Source: Oscarella lobularis
Lineage: Eukaryota; Porifera; Homoscleromorpha; Homosclerophorida; Oscarellidae
DNA length: 64,000 nt
Assembly: GCF_947507565.1 (NCBI RefSeq)
Contig: NC_089175.1
Span: 1,194,233-1,258,232, forward strand
Reading direction: 5' to 3'
Position numbers and translations under genes: made by a program. The notes under the pieces are model-generated. The model was not told where the DNA came from and searched no databases. It was given only the letters and a program-made list of their open reading frames with translations. The number at the start of each line of letters is the position of its first letter. Positions within the stretch are counted from its first letter, which is position 1. Below, in pieces: positions 1 through 11,298 of the stretch.

Positions 1-2712
1 GTCTTTGATATCGTCGACAAATTTTCGTTTCTCCTTATACTCCGTACCCAGCTAAAAAAGACGTTTCACAATTAGGAGAATTGACCGCAATCGCAGCTAA
101 ACCAACACGCGCACGTCAAAAAAGCGCGCAGAGCGAAACCGAGACTACTTCCCAACGTACATCTATCCCCAAAAAAATTTCTAAAGCCAACAAGCGAAAA
201 CCTTTGCCTCGCGCACGTGCTTATAAACACGCCCCATCCATATCTAACCAACGGATTCGGCCGAGGCTTACCGACGGGGCTACAAACGGAAAGCGCTCCG
301 GCGCTTTCGCAAAAATCGCCCTGGGGAAAGTCCCCGGACAGCCAGGCAGAAAGTGTCGGTCATAAGGGCGTCGATTTCTACCCGGTCCCCCCACGGCGAC
401 GAAGCGTCACAGCCGAGCCAGGGGATCGGCGAGGGAATCATTCGTCGCAACAAAGAAATGTAAGCACCGGGTTCCCTCTGCGTAGGGAAAAGGCTCGGCA
501 ACAGAATGGGGCTCACTCCGCGCTCGAATCCTCATTTTTTGGCGAAAAAAAATTTAACGTGCGCGCTAACCTGGTCTTTCTCTTTTGCCAATTTTTGCAA
601 TTTTTCGTGCACTTCCTTGTTTTCTTTTTTCAGCGTGTCCATGACCCAATCCAAGATTCCCTAAAATGCCCATAATTTCTAATTAAAAATTTAAATTATT
701 ACATTGCACTCACTCTGCTGGCCAAATTCTTTCGTCGTTCATCTTCGTACATAGACGACAATTTCTCCTTCTCATCCCACGTCTGTCGCTTTGCCATTTG
801 AAGATCTTCTATCATGCCCTAATAAATGGAAAGCGTTTACCCATTGGAAAAAAACGAAGTGACGTCACATTTCACCTCCATTCGCAAGACTTCGTCGTGA
901 CTCGGTCCAATTCCTCCACCTCGATTTAGACTCTCCCTCAGGCGCGCTATCTCCTCTCGCAATTCGCGTATGATTCGCGTATTCTCATCCTGCCACACAC
1001 ACAACAAAGATATCATTATATAGAACAAGCAGACTCTTCAACCAACCTCATTTTTCTTAGAAACATTCTGAATATTTTTCGCTCGATTCGCATATTGAAG
1101 CGTAGACAACGTCTCTCCATAATTAACATCTATATATAGAGAGACGATTTCTTTTAGAAATAATTCTAATCTCGTTTCATCTGCCCACCAGCGGGTGACA
1201 CCATGGCCAGCATGACAGTCAGACAATTTCCGCCCAACGATTCTTGAAGTATACGCGTCAATTTGGAGTCCCTGTAGGGCACGTGTCCGCCTCGTTTCTT
1301 CGAATCAGCGAGCGAATTGATGACATTTCCAAGAGCGCTTAGACTAAAATCACACATCAAGGGAAAGGGGTCATTGTTTAAATAAACGATTTCATTGTTT
1401 ACCTTTTGTTGATGGCTGCTCCTTCTTTGAGTCGTTCTCCTTCGGCGCCCGTCGAATCGGCTCTTTCCGATCCAGCCAAATCGACTAAATTAATTTTCGC
1501 TCGAAAACCTTGACTCGTCGTCGACTCGGAGTCTTTTTGCTCGATTTGAATCGTGAAGACGCTGTGAGACCTAAATCGACACGAAAAGAAAAGTTTCAAC
1601 AATTTGAGGAATTTCGGGTGATGTACCTTGAGCTGGAATGATTCATTTCCGTTGCAGCCATCTTTCTCACTTTGTTCCCCTGCTCCTGTAGACGAGCTAT
1701 GTCCTCTTCGTTTCTCACCACAAGCTCAGCCAAGCCCTCAACATATCTAGAGAGAATCATTTGTGCACGTGCATTTCTTGGTACTGTAGCAGCTCACATG
1801 CCCAGCTGGGGATGCTGACGCACTTTCATTTCCATACCACTTGGATTCAGCAAGTCATAGATTACCTCTTGATAAATCTGAGCCCCCACCAAATAATAAA
1901 TACGATTAGAAATCATTGTCTGGTCTCCGTACCTCGAGGTAGGACACGGTGACGAGAAATTGCACGTTTGGCGGTGCCGCTTCGATTCGATGAAACATAT
2001 CCTGATGCATCTAAAAAAAAAAAGAAAAAAAGAATTTTTATTATTATTATAAAGCCCAATGTATTCTCTAGCACTCACCAAAGGAATGACACCCGGGTCT
2101 TCTTCCGTCCCCGTCATACTGTACGTCTTCCCGGAACCAGTCTTAGCAACGAAACCAAATCATTGTCTCCTCAAAAAATATATATAGCAAAATTTCATTG
2201 TCTACCTGTCCGTAGGCAAAAACGGTCGCATTGTAGCCTTCCATCGACTTTTCCAGCAATGGACGACACAATTCGCTGTAGATTTCCTCCTGCGAAAAAT
2301 CGCGGTTTATTCGTCGTCTTGGACTCCGCTTCGTACCGATTTCGTGTCCCAGAAGAAGCTTCGATCGTACGTGTACGTGTGTTCCTGCGAGAAAACGAGT
2401 TTTTTTTCGGTTGTTAGGCGGGGTGAGACCGATTCTTGTGTATTGACAACGAGACTTGCCTTCGCTCCGCCTCCTGGAGTTGGATTGTGTATCGTCGTCG
2501 TTTTCTTGTCCATCTTGATGATTCGCGTCGCCTGTTTGCCCTTTTCGCGATCTAACGAAGCGTGGAGAGGGTTTTTTCGAGGTCGCGTCCACGTTTTTAC
2601 GGCCTACCGTTGAAAGGACGACATCGCACGGCTACTTGCACGTTCGCAGACGTCGCCTGAGGTAAATTGTAAGCAACTGTATTGAGAAAGAGACAAGAAA
2701 CCAGCGAACCAT
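1..2712 (-). CDS. Kinesin motor protein (kinesin-3-like), partial at window edge
   Basis: This is an N-terminal kinesin motor, a microtubule-dependent ATPase. Sixteen exons can be joined in phase: 2712-2710 (tentative start codon), 2656-2608, 2551-2460, 2384-2337, 2289-2206, 2141-2079, 2010-1933, 1877-1798, 1746-1627, 1570-1403, 1343-1189, 1129-1047, 989-876, 818-714, 660-571 and 51-1. They encode about 461 residues and the gene continues off the window. Motifs in order are VAVRCRPFN (beta 1), FAYGQ|TGSGKT (P-loop, split by an intron), NHSSSRSH (switch I), DLAGSE (switch II) and [10 protein letters not shown] (neck), followed by [13 protein letters not shown] and a charged coiled coil. The intron after the [12 protein letters not shown] exon has a GC donor (AAG|GCAAGT). 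The neck and the IIRELREE segment resemble kinesin-3, but I cannot fix the subfamily. The start codon and first intron are the weakest part. The 519-bp intron 52-570 contains the RNase MRP RNA gene on the other strand. Confidence 0.9.
222..227 (+). promoter_or_regulatory. TATA box of the RNase MRP RNA gene
   Basis: TATAAA lies about 30 bp upstream of the start of the paired P1 helix at 252-253. This is the position used by gene-external (type 3) pol III promoters. A proximal sequence element should lie about 25-30 bp further upstream, but I cannot recognise it by eye. Confidence 0.65.
252..533 (+). ncRNA. RMRP: RNase MRP RNA
   Basis: This is the RNA subunit of RNase MRP, the nuclear and nucleolar endonuclease that cuts pre-rRNA in ITS1. 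The core GGGGAAAGTCCCCGGAC lies at 323-339, followed by GGCAGAAAGTG at 345-355; the vertebrate RNA carries nearly the same string (recalled, not aligned). The sequence GACGAAGCGTCAC with a following GCCGAGC, and GGGGCTCA at 508-515, match further conserved blocks in order. The ends pair: GGATTCG at 253-259 with CGAATCC at 525-531, as expected for helix P1. A T6 run at 535-540 is a pol III terminator. A TATA box at 222-227 lies about 30 bp before the predicted start, as in type 3 pol III genes. The length of about 280 nt fits the family. It sits antisense inside a kinesin intron. RNase P RNA is the alternative but fits the core less well. Confidence 0.85.
535..540 (+). terminator. Pol III T-run terminator of the RNase MRP RNA gene
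   Basis: Six consecutive T residues follow the 3' strand of the closing helix by a few bases, the standard stop signal for RNA polymerase III. Confidence 0.7.
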
Positions 2713-2910
2713 TTCAATCGTTCGTCCTCAGTCCTGCGAGACAACGCGCGCTAAAGCAGCCAAACAGCGACGTACATGTGCTCGTGCCCGTACAACAACA
2801 AAAAATAAAGTTTCCTAGCTGGCTGTGAAAACTCCTACATCTAAGACTACTAATGGGTTTGTAAGAAAAAGAAGTACCAGCTTTTAGTCAGCCTATGCCC
2901 ATTTTTTTCC

Positions 2911-4644
2911 TCAGTGACTACTAAACCACGACATAACCGTTGCAACGATTGCCACTACACCGAACACCAACGATCCGACAGCCACGAAGTCCCGACCCAC
3001 AGTTGGCTTGTAGCAACTCTCAACTGACCCCACAGCCGTTGTTCCGTTCGACGAGTGCAGCAACCCGATGTCTTGCTTTTCTTCGTCTTGCACGCTCTCC
3101 GGACGATTGTGGATGAGATCCCTCGATTCTGCGTCCACTTCCTCGGTCAGAGTACGAGGGCCAAACGTCTTCACGCTTTTCCATTTCGAGACGAAGTGCA
3201 AACAGGCGGGAATAAAGAAAAGTACCGTGGTGAGAAATATTCCCGCGTAGTCGGACACCGTCACCAGATTCGACACGAATACGGACCCGATCAGGGGCAC
3301 CGTTGCCATGCAAAATCGCCCAATGCGTATAGTCGATCCCGTCAAGGTGATCCCACTTACGTCTTTTACCAGTGAAAACAATATGTTGATGAGGACATTG
3401 ACTATGAGCGGATACCCGGAGCACAAGTCAATCGACGGAAAGACGACAAGCAAATAGGAGTAGATTCTGAGAATGATGTTGTGACCGGGTCCCTTCGTTT
3501 TAAGCTAAAAGAAAGAGAACGATTAAATACAAGGAGTATAGCGAGAGTGGAAACTTACCCACGTAAGAGTGCACGTCTCATTGACATCTCTGCCGTAGAA
3601 CATAGCCACCGTGATGCCAACGAGTAGATAGAGGACGGTTGCCAGCATGAGAGCGACTGTGAAGATGCGTTTCAAATGTCTCTTATTGCTCACCGACATG
3701 CAAAACGTCGGTATCATAAAATGAACCAGGAGAGCGAACGTCACAACGGGAATAACGCCGAACCATTGCTGAAGGTCGAAATGAAACCAAATGCGAGCCT
3801 GCGTGTCGTTGCTGTTGTGCAGCGTGCTGTTGATATTCGTGCCGTTGTGAATGTTCACCATGGCGCCGGCAAACGAATAGAGAGACATACTCACAATGAC
3901 AACGATACGAAATATGCCCATGATCGTTTGAAAAACGACCTGCGAGTGCAAATCGAGACAGGAGAGCGGCACGACAATGACGCCGTAGATGACGAGACAG
4001 AGCGAATAGGCGTTCCAGCAGCCGCCATCCGGATGAAGTTTGTGGAAATAGTCCTTGCTGTCGCACTGTTCGAAAATTTTGCCAGAAAACGGAATTTCCG
4101 ACGACCACGAACTCGCCGCCAACGTGCCGTAGATCCATAGGATGATGAAGCCGTTGGCGACGACGGCGACGTCGTAGATGTGACCGATCCACGGATGAAT
4201 GAAAAGTCGGCATAATTCGCCGACTTCGAATTTTCGATCGTTGCTCACGAGTGCCACGCGCCAGCGACGTCGGCCGCTTTCGAGGCCGCTCTTATAGGAC
4301 TAGAATCGAAGGGAGAAAACATGTGAAAACGTTTGGCCCCGGATAAGGAAATTTAATTGCCGCGTTCGATTCGACTGTGTAAACAGTACAGTCGGTACTA
4401 AAAGACGGTCTCTTACTTCTGCTCTTGCCATTGCTTCGATCGTCCATTCGGCGGCTGCGATTGCAAAGACGGCGATGATGACGACGAGGAAGAGACCGTA
4501 GAAAACGCCGCCGCTGTACAAGACGTACGGCATTCCGAGAAATCCTGCGCCGACTATGGCGTTGAGGCAGAAGAAAAGCGCGGCCATCGAGCCGTGGTTC
4601 GCCATGATGTCGATGACGTGTTTTCCTGTCACGAGAAGGAGCAC
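2911..4644 (-). CDS. Amino acid transporter, AAAP (SLC36/SLC38-like) family, copy 1
   Basis: This is a multi-pass amino acid/proton or sodium symporter of the Aa_trans fold. Three exons join in phase: 4644-4417, 4299-3559 and 3504-2911, giving 520 residues. Conservation with copy 2 begins near the internal methionine at 4605 (MANHGSMAALFFC), so the true start may be there, giving about 507 residues. The N-terminal helix NAIVGAGFLGMPYVL is the family's unwound substrate-binding helix 1 with its GxG motif. About ten further hydrophobic segments follow. N-glycosylation sites lie in a large loop (NGTNINST). The C-terminal part has an acidic hydrophilic loop and a last helix ending MSWFSSH. Introns are about 54-117 bp. 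Copy 2 lies just upstream in the same orientation. The substrate cannot be inferred. Confidence 0.85.
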
Positions 4645-5140
4645 GTGATATCTACATGACTACATTGACTTGGCGCGAAAAAAGCAGAGCCAGCCGGACA
4701 AAGGTGCTCAAGATGCACCTGCTCCAGGTGCGCTTTCAACCTTATCTGATCACCCAGAGGTCTTGGGGGTTGGCAACGAAAAACGGTCACAAAAAATTGC
4801 AGTGTTGTGTATGACGCTAGGTACCAGAAACTAGTCTTATTTAGTAATAACGATTTGGCTTACGCAAAGAATTTCCTATGCTATGTGATTGTGTGTGTGA
4901 TAGAGGAGGATAGGGAATCTCCTTTGTGAGTGCATTACAGAGTAACAGTTTCTAGATACCTGTACCTTTTCACTGCTTCTGTGTTGCCTGCCTGCTTGCC
5001 TTATCAACAATGACCAAAATTCTTAGGTACGGAGTAAGTAACTAGAACTTTCCATTGACATCAACGCAGCATAAGGTTAAAATGAGCTTACTGGGGAGCG
5101 CAGTATGTACCAGCTTCATTGAGTAAGTCCGCGTCCGTTT
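4645..5140. other. Intergenic spacer with no gene seen
   Basis: This is the spacer between the two transporter paralogues. It must hold the promoter of copy 1 and the 3' end of copy 2. CACGTG lies at the copy 1 start (about 4640). I see no ORF, RNA gene or repeat in it. Confidence 0.5.
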
Positions 5141-6961
5141 TCAGTAATTAGTAAACCAGGACATAACCGTAGCAATGATTGCCACTACACCAAAGATCAA
5201 TGATCCGATAGCCACGACGTCATGACCCACAACTGGCTTGTAGCAACTCTCAACTGCTCCCACAACTGTTGTTCTTTCTCTAGAATCCGCGGCTCTATTT
5301 GACGAGTGAAGCAAACTGAGGCCATACTTCGAACGGTAGTGGATGAGTTGACTCGGTTCTTTCAAGTTACCCACTTCTTCAGTCAGAGTACGAGAGCCAA
5401 ACGTCTTCACGCTTTTCCATTTCGAGGCAAAATGTAAACCGGCGGGGAAAACGAAGAGCGTCAGGGTGAGAAATAGTATTGCAAAGTTAGTCACGGCCAC
5501 CAAGTTTGACACAAATACGGACCCAATGAGGGGCACCGTTGCCATGCAAAATCGCCCAATGCATAGAGCGGATCCCGTCAAATCGACCCCACTCACGCTC
5601 TTCACAAAAGAAAATGATATGTTGACCAGCACATTGACTAGGAGCGGATAGCTGGAGAGCAAGTTAATTGACGGAAAGAAGATAAGCAAATAGGAATAAT
5701 TTCTGAGAATTTTGCTGTAGCCTGGTGTTGTTGTTGTCCACTAAAAAAGAACGATGAAATACAAGAATTACAGCTACATAATGAGGGTGATCATCTGATA
5801 AGAAAGCCTTCAGATAATCAATTGATTAGTGCAACTAAACGTTTGTCCGTGTACATGCACACGGAAACGTTTAGTTGCATAGGAACAGGTACGCAGGACT
5901 TACCCACGTGAGAGTGCATATCTCATAGACATCTCCGCCATAGAACATAGCCACTGTGACGCCAACGAGTACGTAGAGGAATGTGGCCAGCGAGAGACCG
6001 ATTGTGAAGATGCGTTTCAAATGCTCCTTAATGATCACTGACTTGCAAAACGTTGGTATCATAAAGTGAACCAGGAGAGCGAACGTCGTGACGGGGATAA
6101 CGCCAAACCCTCGACGAAAGTCAAAATGAAACCAAATGTGAGCCTGCGTGTCGTTGACGTTGTGCAGCGCGCTGCTGATATTCGTGCCGCTGTGAACGTT
6201 CACCATGGCGCCGGCAAACGAATAGATTGACATGCTCACGATGACAATGATACGAAATATGCCCATGATCGTTTGAAAAATAATTTGCCAGCGCAGATTG
6301 AGACAGGAGAGCGGCACGACAATGATGCCGTAAAAGATGACACAGAGCGAGTATGTGTTCCAGCAGTTGCCGTCCGGACGAAGTTTGTGGAGATAGTCGT
6401 TACCGTCGCACTGTTCGAAAATTTTGCCAGAAAAGGGAATTTCTGAAGACAGAGAGCTCGCTGCCTGAGAAGAGTACATCCACAAGATGATAAATCCGCT
6501 GACAACGACGATGACGTCGTAGATGTGACCGATCCATGGATGCACGAAAAGTCGACACAATTCGCCAACTTCAAATTTTCGGTCGTTGCTCACTAGTTCC
6601 ACGCGCCAGCAACGTTGTTCGCTTTCGAGGCCACTTGTATAGGACTATAAAGGAAATATTATTTTAAGCCCGGACACGGAAAATCGTTTGCGTTCGATCG
6701 AATAACCAAAAGAAGCGATGACGTCCGTCTTACTTCTGCTCTTGCCATCGCTTCGATGGTCCATTCGGCGGCTGCGATTGCCAAGACGGCGATGACAGCG
6801 ACTAGGATGAGACCGTAGAAAACGCCGCCGTTGTACAAGACGTACGGCATTTGAAGAAATCCGACGACGACGATAGCGTTGAGGCAGAAGAAGAGCACAG
6901 CAATCGAACCGCTGTTAGCCATGACGTCCGGCGATGGGAAGAGGGGAGTTTTTAATATCAC
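5141..6961 (-). CDS. Amino acid transporter, AAAP (SLC36/SLC38-like) family, copy 2
   Basis: This is a tandem paralogue of the gene at 2911-4644 with the same three-exon structure: 6961-6734, 6644-5904 and 5740-5141, giving 522 residues, or about 509 from the internal methionine at 6922. Exon 1 and exon 2 lengths (228 and 741 bp) are identical to copy 1. Helix 1 reads NAIVVVGFLQMPYVL, so the GAG of copy 1 has become VVG. The AAAP family relies on small residues there, so transport properties may differ. The second intron (163 bp) is about 110 bp longer than in copy 1 and contains a long perfect hairpin. This copy is the start of the tandem module repeated at 10978 and 15015. It is intact by eye. 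Confidence 0.82.
5830..5879. repeat. Hairpin (inverted repeat) in intron 2 of transporter copy 2
   Basis: Two arms of about 21 bp, TGCAACTAAACGTTTGTCCG and its near-perfect complement, are separated by a few bases. The arms differ at one or two positions. The hairpin lies in the extra sequence that makes this intron about 110 bp longer than its paralogue, so a small foldback insertion is plausible. Confidence 0.7.
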
Positions 6962-7064
6962 TAATGGGGATCACGGCAGTGACGGCACGCCTTCCGGCAC
7001 AAAGCAGCACGACCAAATCGGAATAGAATAGGAATAAAAACAGCGCTACCAAATCGCCTGTCGT

Positions 7065-10000
7065 TCACGTCTCGAAAGCGAGATCGCTCATACGAACCGT
7101 CGTATTGCTCTCGTCAAACGAAGCCAACGTCATGGGAGTCACTTTTCCTTCGTCGTCGGAATCGTCTTGCTCCTCTTCCATATTCGTCATGAGCGCATCG
7201 CCGTCATATATATCTTCGCTCACCTCTTCGTCCATAGCAGCGGCTCGATAACAGTCCAAAAACGATAAAGATGATGGCACACTCAACTGCCCGAACGTCC
7301 GCTGGGGCCCAATCAGAGAACAGAGCGGCTGAAAGAAAAAATTCGCGTAGAGCCAACTGAAGAACATGATCAACATGAGAAACGTGCCGAGCTGCGTATA
7401 CGCGAGAATGCTCGACGGCATCATCATAGCGCCGGCAACGAACGTCGTCAAGGCGGCCATTGTGACGGCGGGACCCATGTGCTTGACGGAAAACAGCGTG
7501 CGTTCGCGCCGTCGCTCGTCGGGACAAACTCGATAAGCGACGCCGTAATGAACGGTGAAGTCGACCGACAAACCGACGGCAATCGACATGGCGACAGATT
7601 CGAGAATATTCAATTGCCAGCCGAGAAGGACGAGCGTGCCGACGGTCGACAGGAGCGTCGCAGCGATCGTGACGACGGCGTATAGACTAATGACGATATT
7701 GAACGTCGTGATAAGAAGCACGACGAAAGAGAGACCGACGGAGAGACCCATGGAGACGAGCGTGCCGAAATTGAGACTCTTCTGCAAATCGTAGAAGGTG
7801 AAGTCGCCGTAGCCGGTGAACCAGCCGTGACGCAGCTCGGACGGCGCCGACTCGGATATCGCGTCGAGCCAATTCTCGACGCGATGCCACTCGCGATTCA
7901 TGTCAACGTAGACGCGCGAATCGTCGAGCGTCGAACGAATTGTGACTTCGATCGCTTTGAGATTGCCCTCGTCGTCGAAATAGAGACGATCGTCGGGATA
8001 CGTCAATCCAGCGACGGCGCCGAGTTGCGTTGCTATCGACCAGTGTTGCAAGCAATACGCGAACGTATCGGCGTCCGTCGGCAGAGTCCCGACGGCGCAG
8101 CATCGACGACTCGTCTCGTTGACGTACGACGCTTGGACGGCGACGTAGGCGTCGCACGATTCGGTCGTATTCAAAAAAGCGAAAAAGTCAGCGACCGAGC
8201 GTATGAAACAGTCGGCGTCCGACGACAACGGATATTCATAGACGAATGATTGATTTTTGAGCTCGTCGCAAAAAAGCCCAAGCCACATTTGCCCCGCTGG
8301 CGAGATCAAACTCAACGACGGTTGAGTGAACGTGAGGTGAAAGTTCGAATCGGAATCATCGTCGAGTGGAACCATGTGATTGCCTGCATCTTCAGCTTTC
8401 ACGCCGAAAACGAAAGCGAGGTACATGCCGTCGGCGGGATTGGGCGGATCACGGAGACCGTTGAAGGCAAAATGCGATTTCATGTCGAACTCGTAGCGCG
8501 ACAATATATCGGACGTTCGAAACAATTGCCAACTGCTACTCGTCGGCAATTGAAGTCGCGGTTTAACGAAGACCGCCATTGACATGCCGACGGCGAGTGC
8601 CGTCAATACGACGAGAAGCGGCCACTTGAACTTCGTGACGAGCATCGGTATCCACTTCTGAAAGGGAATAGATAAATACCCCGTTAATCGTTCATAATAC
8701 GTGCCCACGAAACGCTTCAAGCTAAAACGCGACTCGATGTACTTCTCGTAGAAAACGACGACGGCTGGCAGCCACGTGATCATAAAAACGTAATTGACGA
8801 GAATCGCCGTGCCAGCATAGAGACCGAAGCATTTAACCGACGTTATAGGCGAGACGATATTCGAAATAAACGCCGTCGCCGTCGTGAAACTCGTCACGAA
8901 CATGGACAGAGCGGCGTGACGCAGCGTCATGGCAACGCGTTTCGCCGTCGACGAGTTTGGATGACGTCGCTTCGTCTGTCGCCAGACGTCAATATAGACG
9001 AAAACGTCGTCGGAGCCAATGCCAAGTGCGATGACGATGGCGATGACGTTGAGAAAGGCGAAGAAGGAGACGCGGAAAACGGTCGTGTAGAAAAAGTAGG
9101 CGACGCCGAGCGACGCGACGAAGGCGACGATCGAGAGCGTTGTGATGAAAAGCGACGACGTGTAAATCCACATGACAAGAAATATGATTGCGACGGAGAG
9201 CGCCGGATAGACGACGTCACTGAGTAGACGTTCTTGAAAGACGTCGAAGGCGATGTTAAAGTCAATTCCGACGAGCGCGACTGAGCCACGACGAATAGGT
9301 GACTCCAGTCGATCGTGGTAGAGATCGAGTAAGAAGTAATCGGATTGGATTTGAGGAAAGAGAAGGGTGTAGCGGAGAGCGGGAAGAGCGCAGTTTGGAC
9401 AGCGTGCGACTTCTTGTGTAAAGTCCAAGTCGATGAGATACTCGAATAGGGTGAATACGTATCCGGATTCGGAGCACTCGCGAGGCACGAAGGGACAAGG
9501 GGTGTACTTGCAGTCGTTCGTTAGCGTGTTATTGACGAAATACGGAGCGCAGGTGACGAGTCGACGTTTGAGTTCGACCAAGTCGCTCGACTGAAGTGAA
9601 TCGCAATCTTTTCGCCCGGTCATATAGACGAGTAGGTTGCCAATGGAAACGTCCGGTTTGCACGTGCCGTTGCGCGTGCGTTGACACGCGCTGTCGAATT
9701 CCGAAAACGAACGTATGGTTTCCGTCGAGATTTCGCAGACCGTTTTGATGGAGTCGAGTTGGAGGAGATCGTCGCCTTCGAAGCCGACGACAACGTCTGT
9801 ATCAAAATTGCTGCTGTCGAAGTTGTCGTTGTCGTTGTCGTCGCGTCGCTTTCGAGTTGGAAGCGATGCGCCCCGGTGTAGGCTAGAGTCATGATGAAGA
9901 TGTCCGATCGTTCGGCTTCGTTTTCTGATGGGCGTGCCTCTCGCTTCGAATCCCTATGAGATTAGATTGCTTAGTAGAAGTCTAGAGACTGTCTAATTGC

Positions 10001-10136
10001 GTTGCACTTTCGTCGGATCGGAGAAGTCCGGCAGATCGTTGGTAAGGAGACCGACGAGGGTCGTTGTGAGGATGAAGGCAAAGACTAGTGCTATCATAAT
10101 GCTCGGAAAGCGAGCAACGAACGCAGAATACCCCAT
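7065..10136 (-). CDS. Dispatched-like RND permease, copy 1
   Basis: This is a Dispatched/Patched-type transporter of the RND superfamily. In bilaterians Dispatched exports lipid-modified Hedgehog using a cation gradient. Exon 1 is 10136-10008 (43 residues, with one membrane helix IMIALVFAFILTTTLVGLL) and exon 2 is 9953-7065, with a 54-bp intron; total 1005 residues. The exon junction restores NDLPDFSDPTK|GFEARGTPI, the Patched-family entry to the first luminal domain. A cysteine-rich loop follows, then a sterol-sensing-like helix bundle with GSDD in helix 4 (9006-9017) and GLSVDFTVHYGVAYR in helix 10. These acidic residues match the functional aspartates of Dispatched. TMAALTTFVAGAMMMP and AYTQLGTF near the end are characteristic of Dispatched rather than Patched. 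The C-terminal tail is acidic. The start methionine MGYSAF is chosen because copy 2 shares it. Confidence 0.92.
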
Positions 10137-10189
10137 ATTTCCTCTCACCCTCACAGGATTCAGAGAGGCGTGCGCGCTCGTTCTTTCAC

Positions 10190-10562
10190 GTGACAACATC
10201 AGCGAGTTTCATAGCTTCGTCGAGAATCACTACGTCGGCGACGGAAAAGTGATCCACGTCACCGGCTTCGAGCAGAGTTGTCCCATTTCCGTCGTTTCTT
10301 AGGCTTCAAAGCAGTTTCCGTCGTTTCTTATTAGGCTTCAAAGCAGTGTCAAGCAAATTCAGCGGTCGTTCGACGCTTATCCTCCCTACGAGAACACTTT
10401 GCGACTCTGTGCAAAACGGTCGTGAGTCCATTCAAGTCAGTCCTTGCGTGGTCGAACCTTGCCTGAGTGCCGCCTACTTCGGCAAAGACAATAAAGACTG
10501 AGCTGAGGCTGTTGCTTATGTTGAAAAGAAAGCACTGTCTTACAATGAACAGCTCATACTGT
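10190..10562 (+). pseudogene. Decayed LRAT-domain gene, module 1
   Basis: This matches the intact LRAT-domain gene at 18481-18957 in the same head-to-head position relative to a Dispatched-like gene. The segment encoding YVGDGKVIHVTGFEQ is preserved at about 10230-10275. The N-terminus is lost, the block ending TCCGTCGTTTCTTAGGC is tandemly duplicated with in-frame TAG codons, and the stretch coding for the catalytic NCEHFA motif is deleted down to a few bases. The C-terminal AVAYVEKKALSYN part is still recognisable at about 10508-10545. It is non-functional by inspection. Confidence 0.85.
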
Positions 10563-10569
10563 ACAAAGT

Positions 10570-10745
10570 CAGAATGTTCAATTTCTCTCGTTCTCTTGAT
10601 TAGCTGCTATTCAGAGAGTCGACCTGCAGAGAGTAACATACCACTGTTACACACATAGCAGTACCAGATACCTCTTCTTGAAGAGATGCGACCTTCTCTT
10701 TTTCAGATCATCATCGCATTCCTTCTGTGTCGAGAACGTAAGAAA
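10570..10745 (-). pseudogene. Fragment of the ankyrin/coiled-coil/death gene, module 1
   Basis: The sequence resembles 19480-19640, which covers the exon 5 start, intron 4 and part of exon 4 of the ankyrin/death-domain gene. It appears in the same order downstream of the LRAT copy. It is short, has indels and lacks the rest of the gene, so it marks the right edge of the duplicated module rather than a gene. Confidence 0.75.
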
Positions 10746-10977
10746 AACATTTTTCGTTCGGCAGGAGGGGTGTCTCGATCGAGACCTCGACTGAGACGTC
10801 TTGAGGCCCATGTTGAGTGGTTCTCAAGACCCCGACTTATTTTAATAAGAGTCGGACCTTTTCCGAGTCGTGACGTCTCAACATGTAGACCATTGTTGAA
10901 TGGAAGTCTCCTGTCCGCGAAACCGTTCAAGACGGCTAAAGAGTAAAGACGATAGTCTTAATAGATCTAGAAACACT
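10746..10977. other. Palindrome-rich spacer between modules 1 and 2
   Basis: The stretch is rich in short inverted repeats, for example the 14-bp palindrome GTCTCGATCGAGAC near 10773 and a near-palindrome around 10843. It has no counterpart in modules 2 or 3, so it may be a small insertion at the module junction. No gene is seen. Confidence 0.4.
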
Positions 10978-11140
10978 CAATGGCAGTGATTGCCAAGACG
11001 GCGATGACTGCGACTAGGATGAGACCGTAGAATACGCCGCCGCCGTACAAGACGTACGGCATTTCAAGAAATTCGACGACGACGATAGCGTTGAGGAGCA
11101 CAGCAATCGAACCGCTGTTAGCCTTGACGTCCGGTGAAGG
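10978..11140 (-). pseudogene. Fragment of transporter exon 1, module 2
   Basis: About 160 bp closely match exon 1 of the transporter at 6734-6961, including the PYVLYGGGVFYGLILVAVIAV stretch. The rest of the gene is missing and the initiating ATG has become AAG (KANSGSIAV). It lies in the same place relative to a Dispatched-like gene as the intact copy, so it is a relic of the duplicated module. Confidence 0.85.
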
Positions 11141-11298
11141 GAAATGAGATCACTCCTTCCGGCACAAAGTAGTGTACCTTTCGTTCGTGATGCTAGCTAG
11201 CATTCGATGAAACAGCTCCATTGATCCCTGTACGACGTATCTGCCTCTGAGAAGTGCATATATAAATACATATAGACAAAAATCGTTTTAGAACAGCG

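Noticed and set aside
81-675. Plus-strand ORFs near the left edge
   Set aside because: They overlap the RNase MRP RNA gene and its promoter and have no protein-like features.
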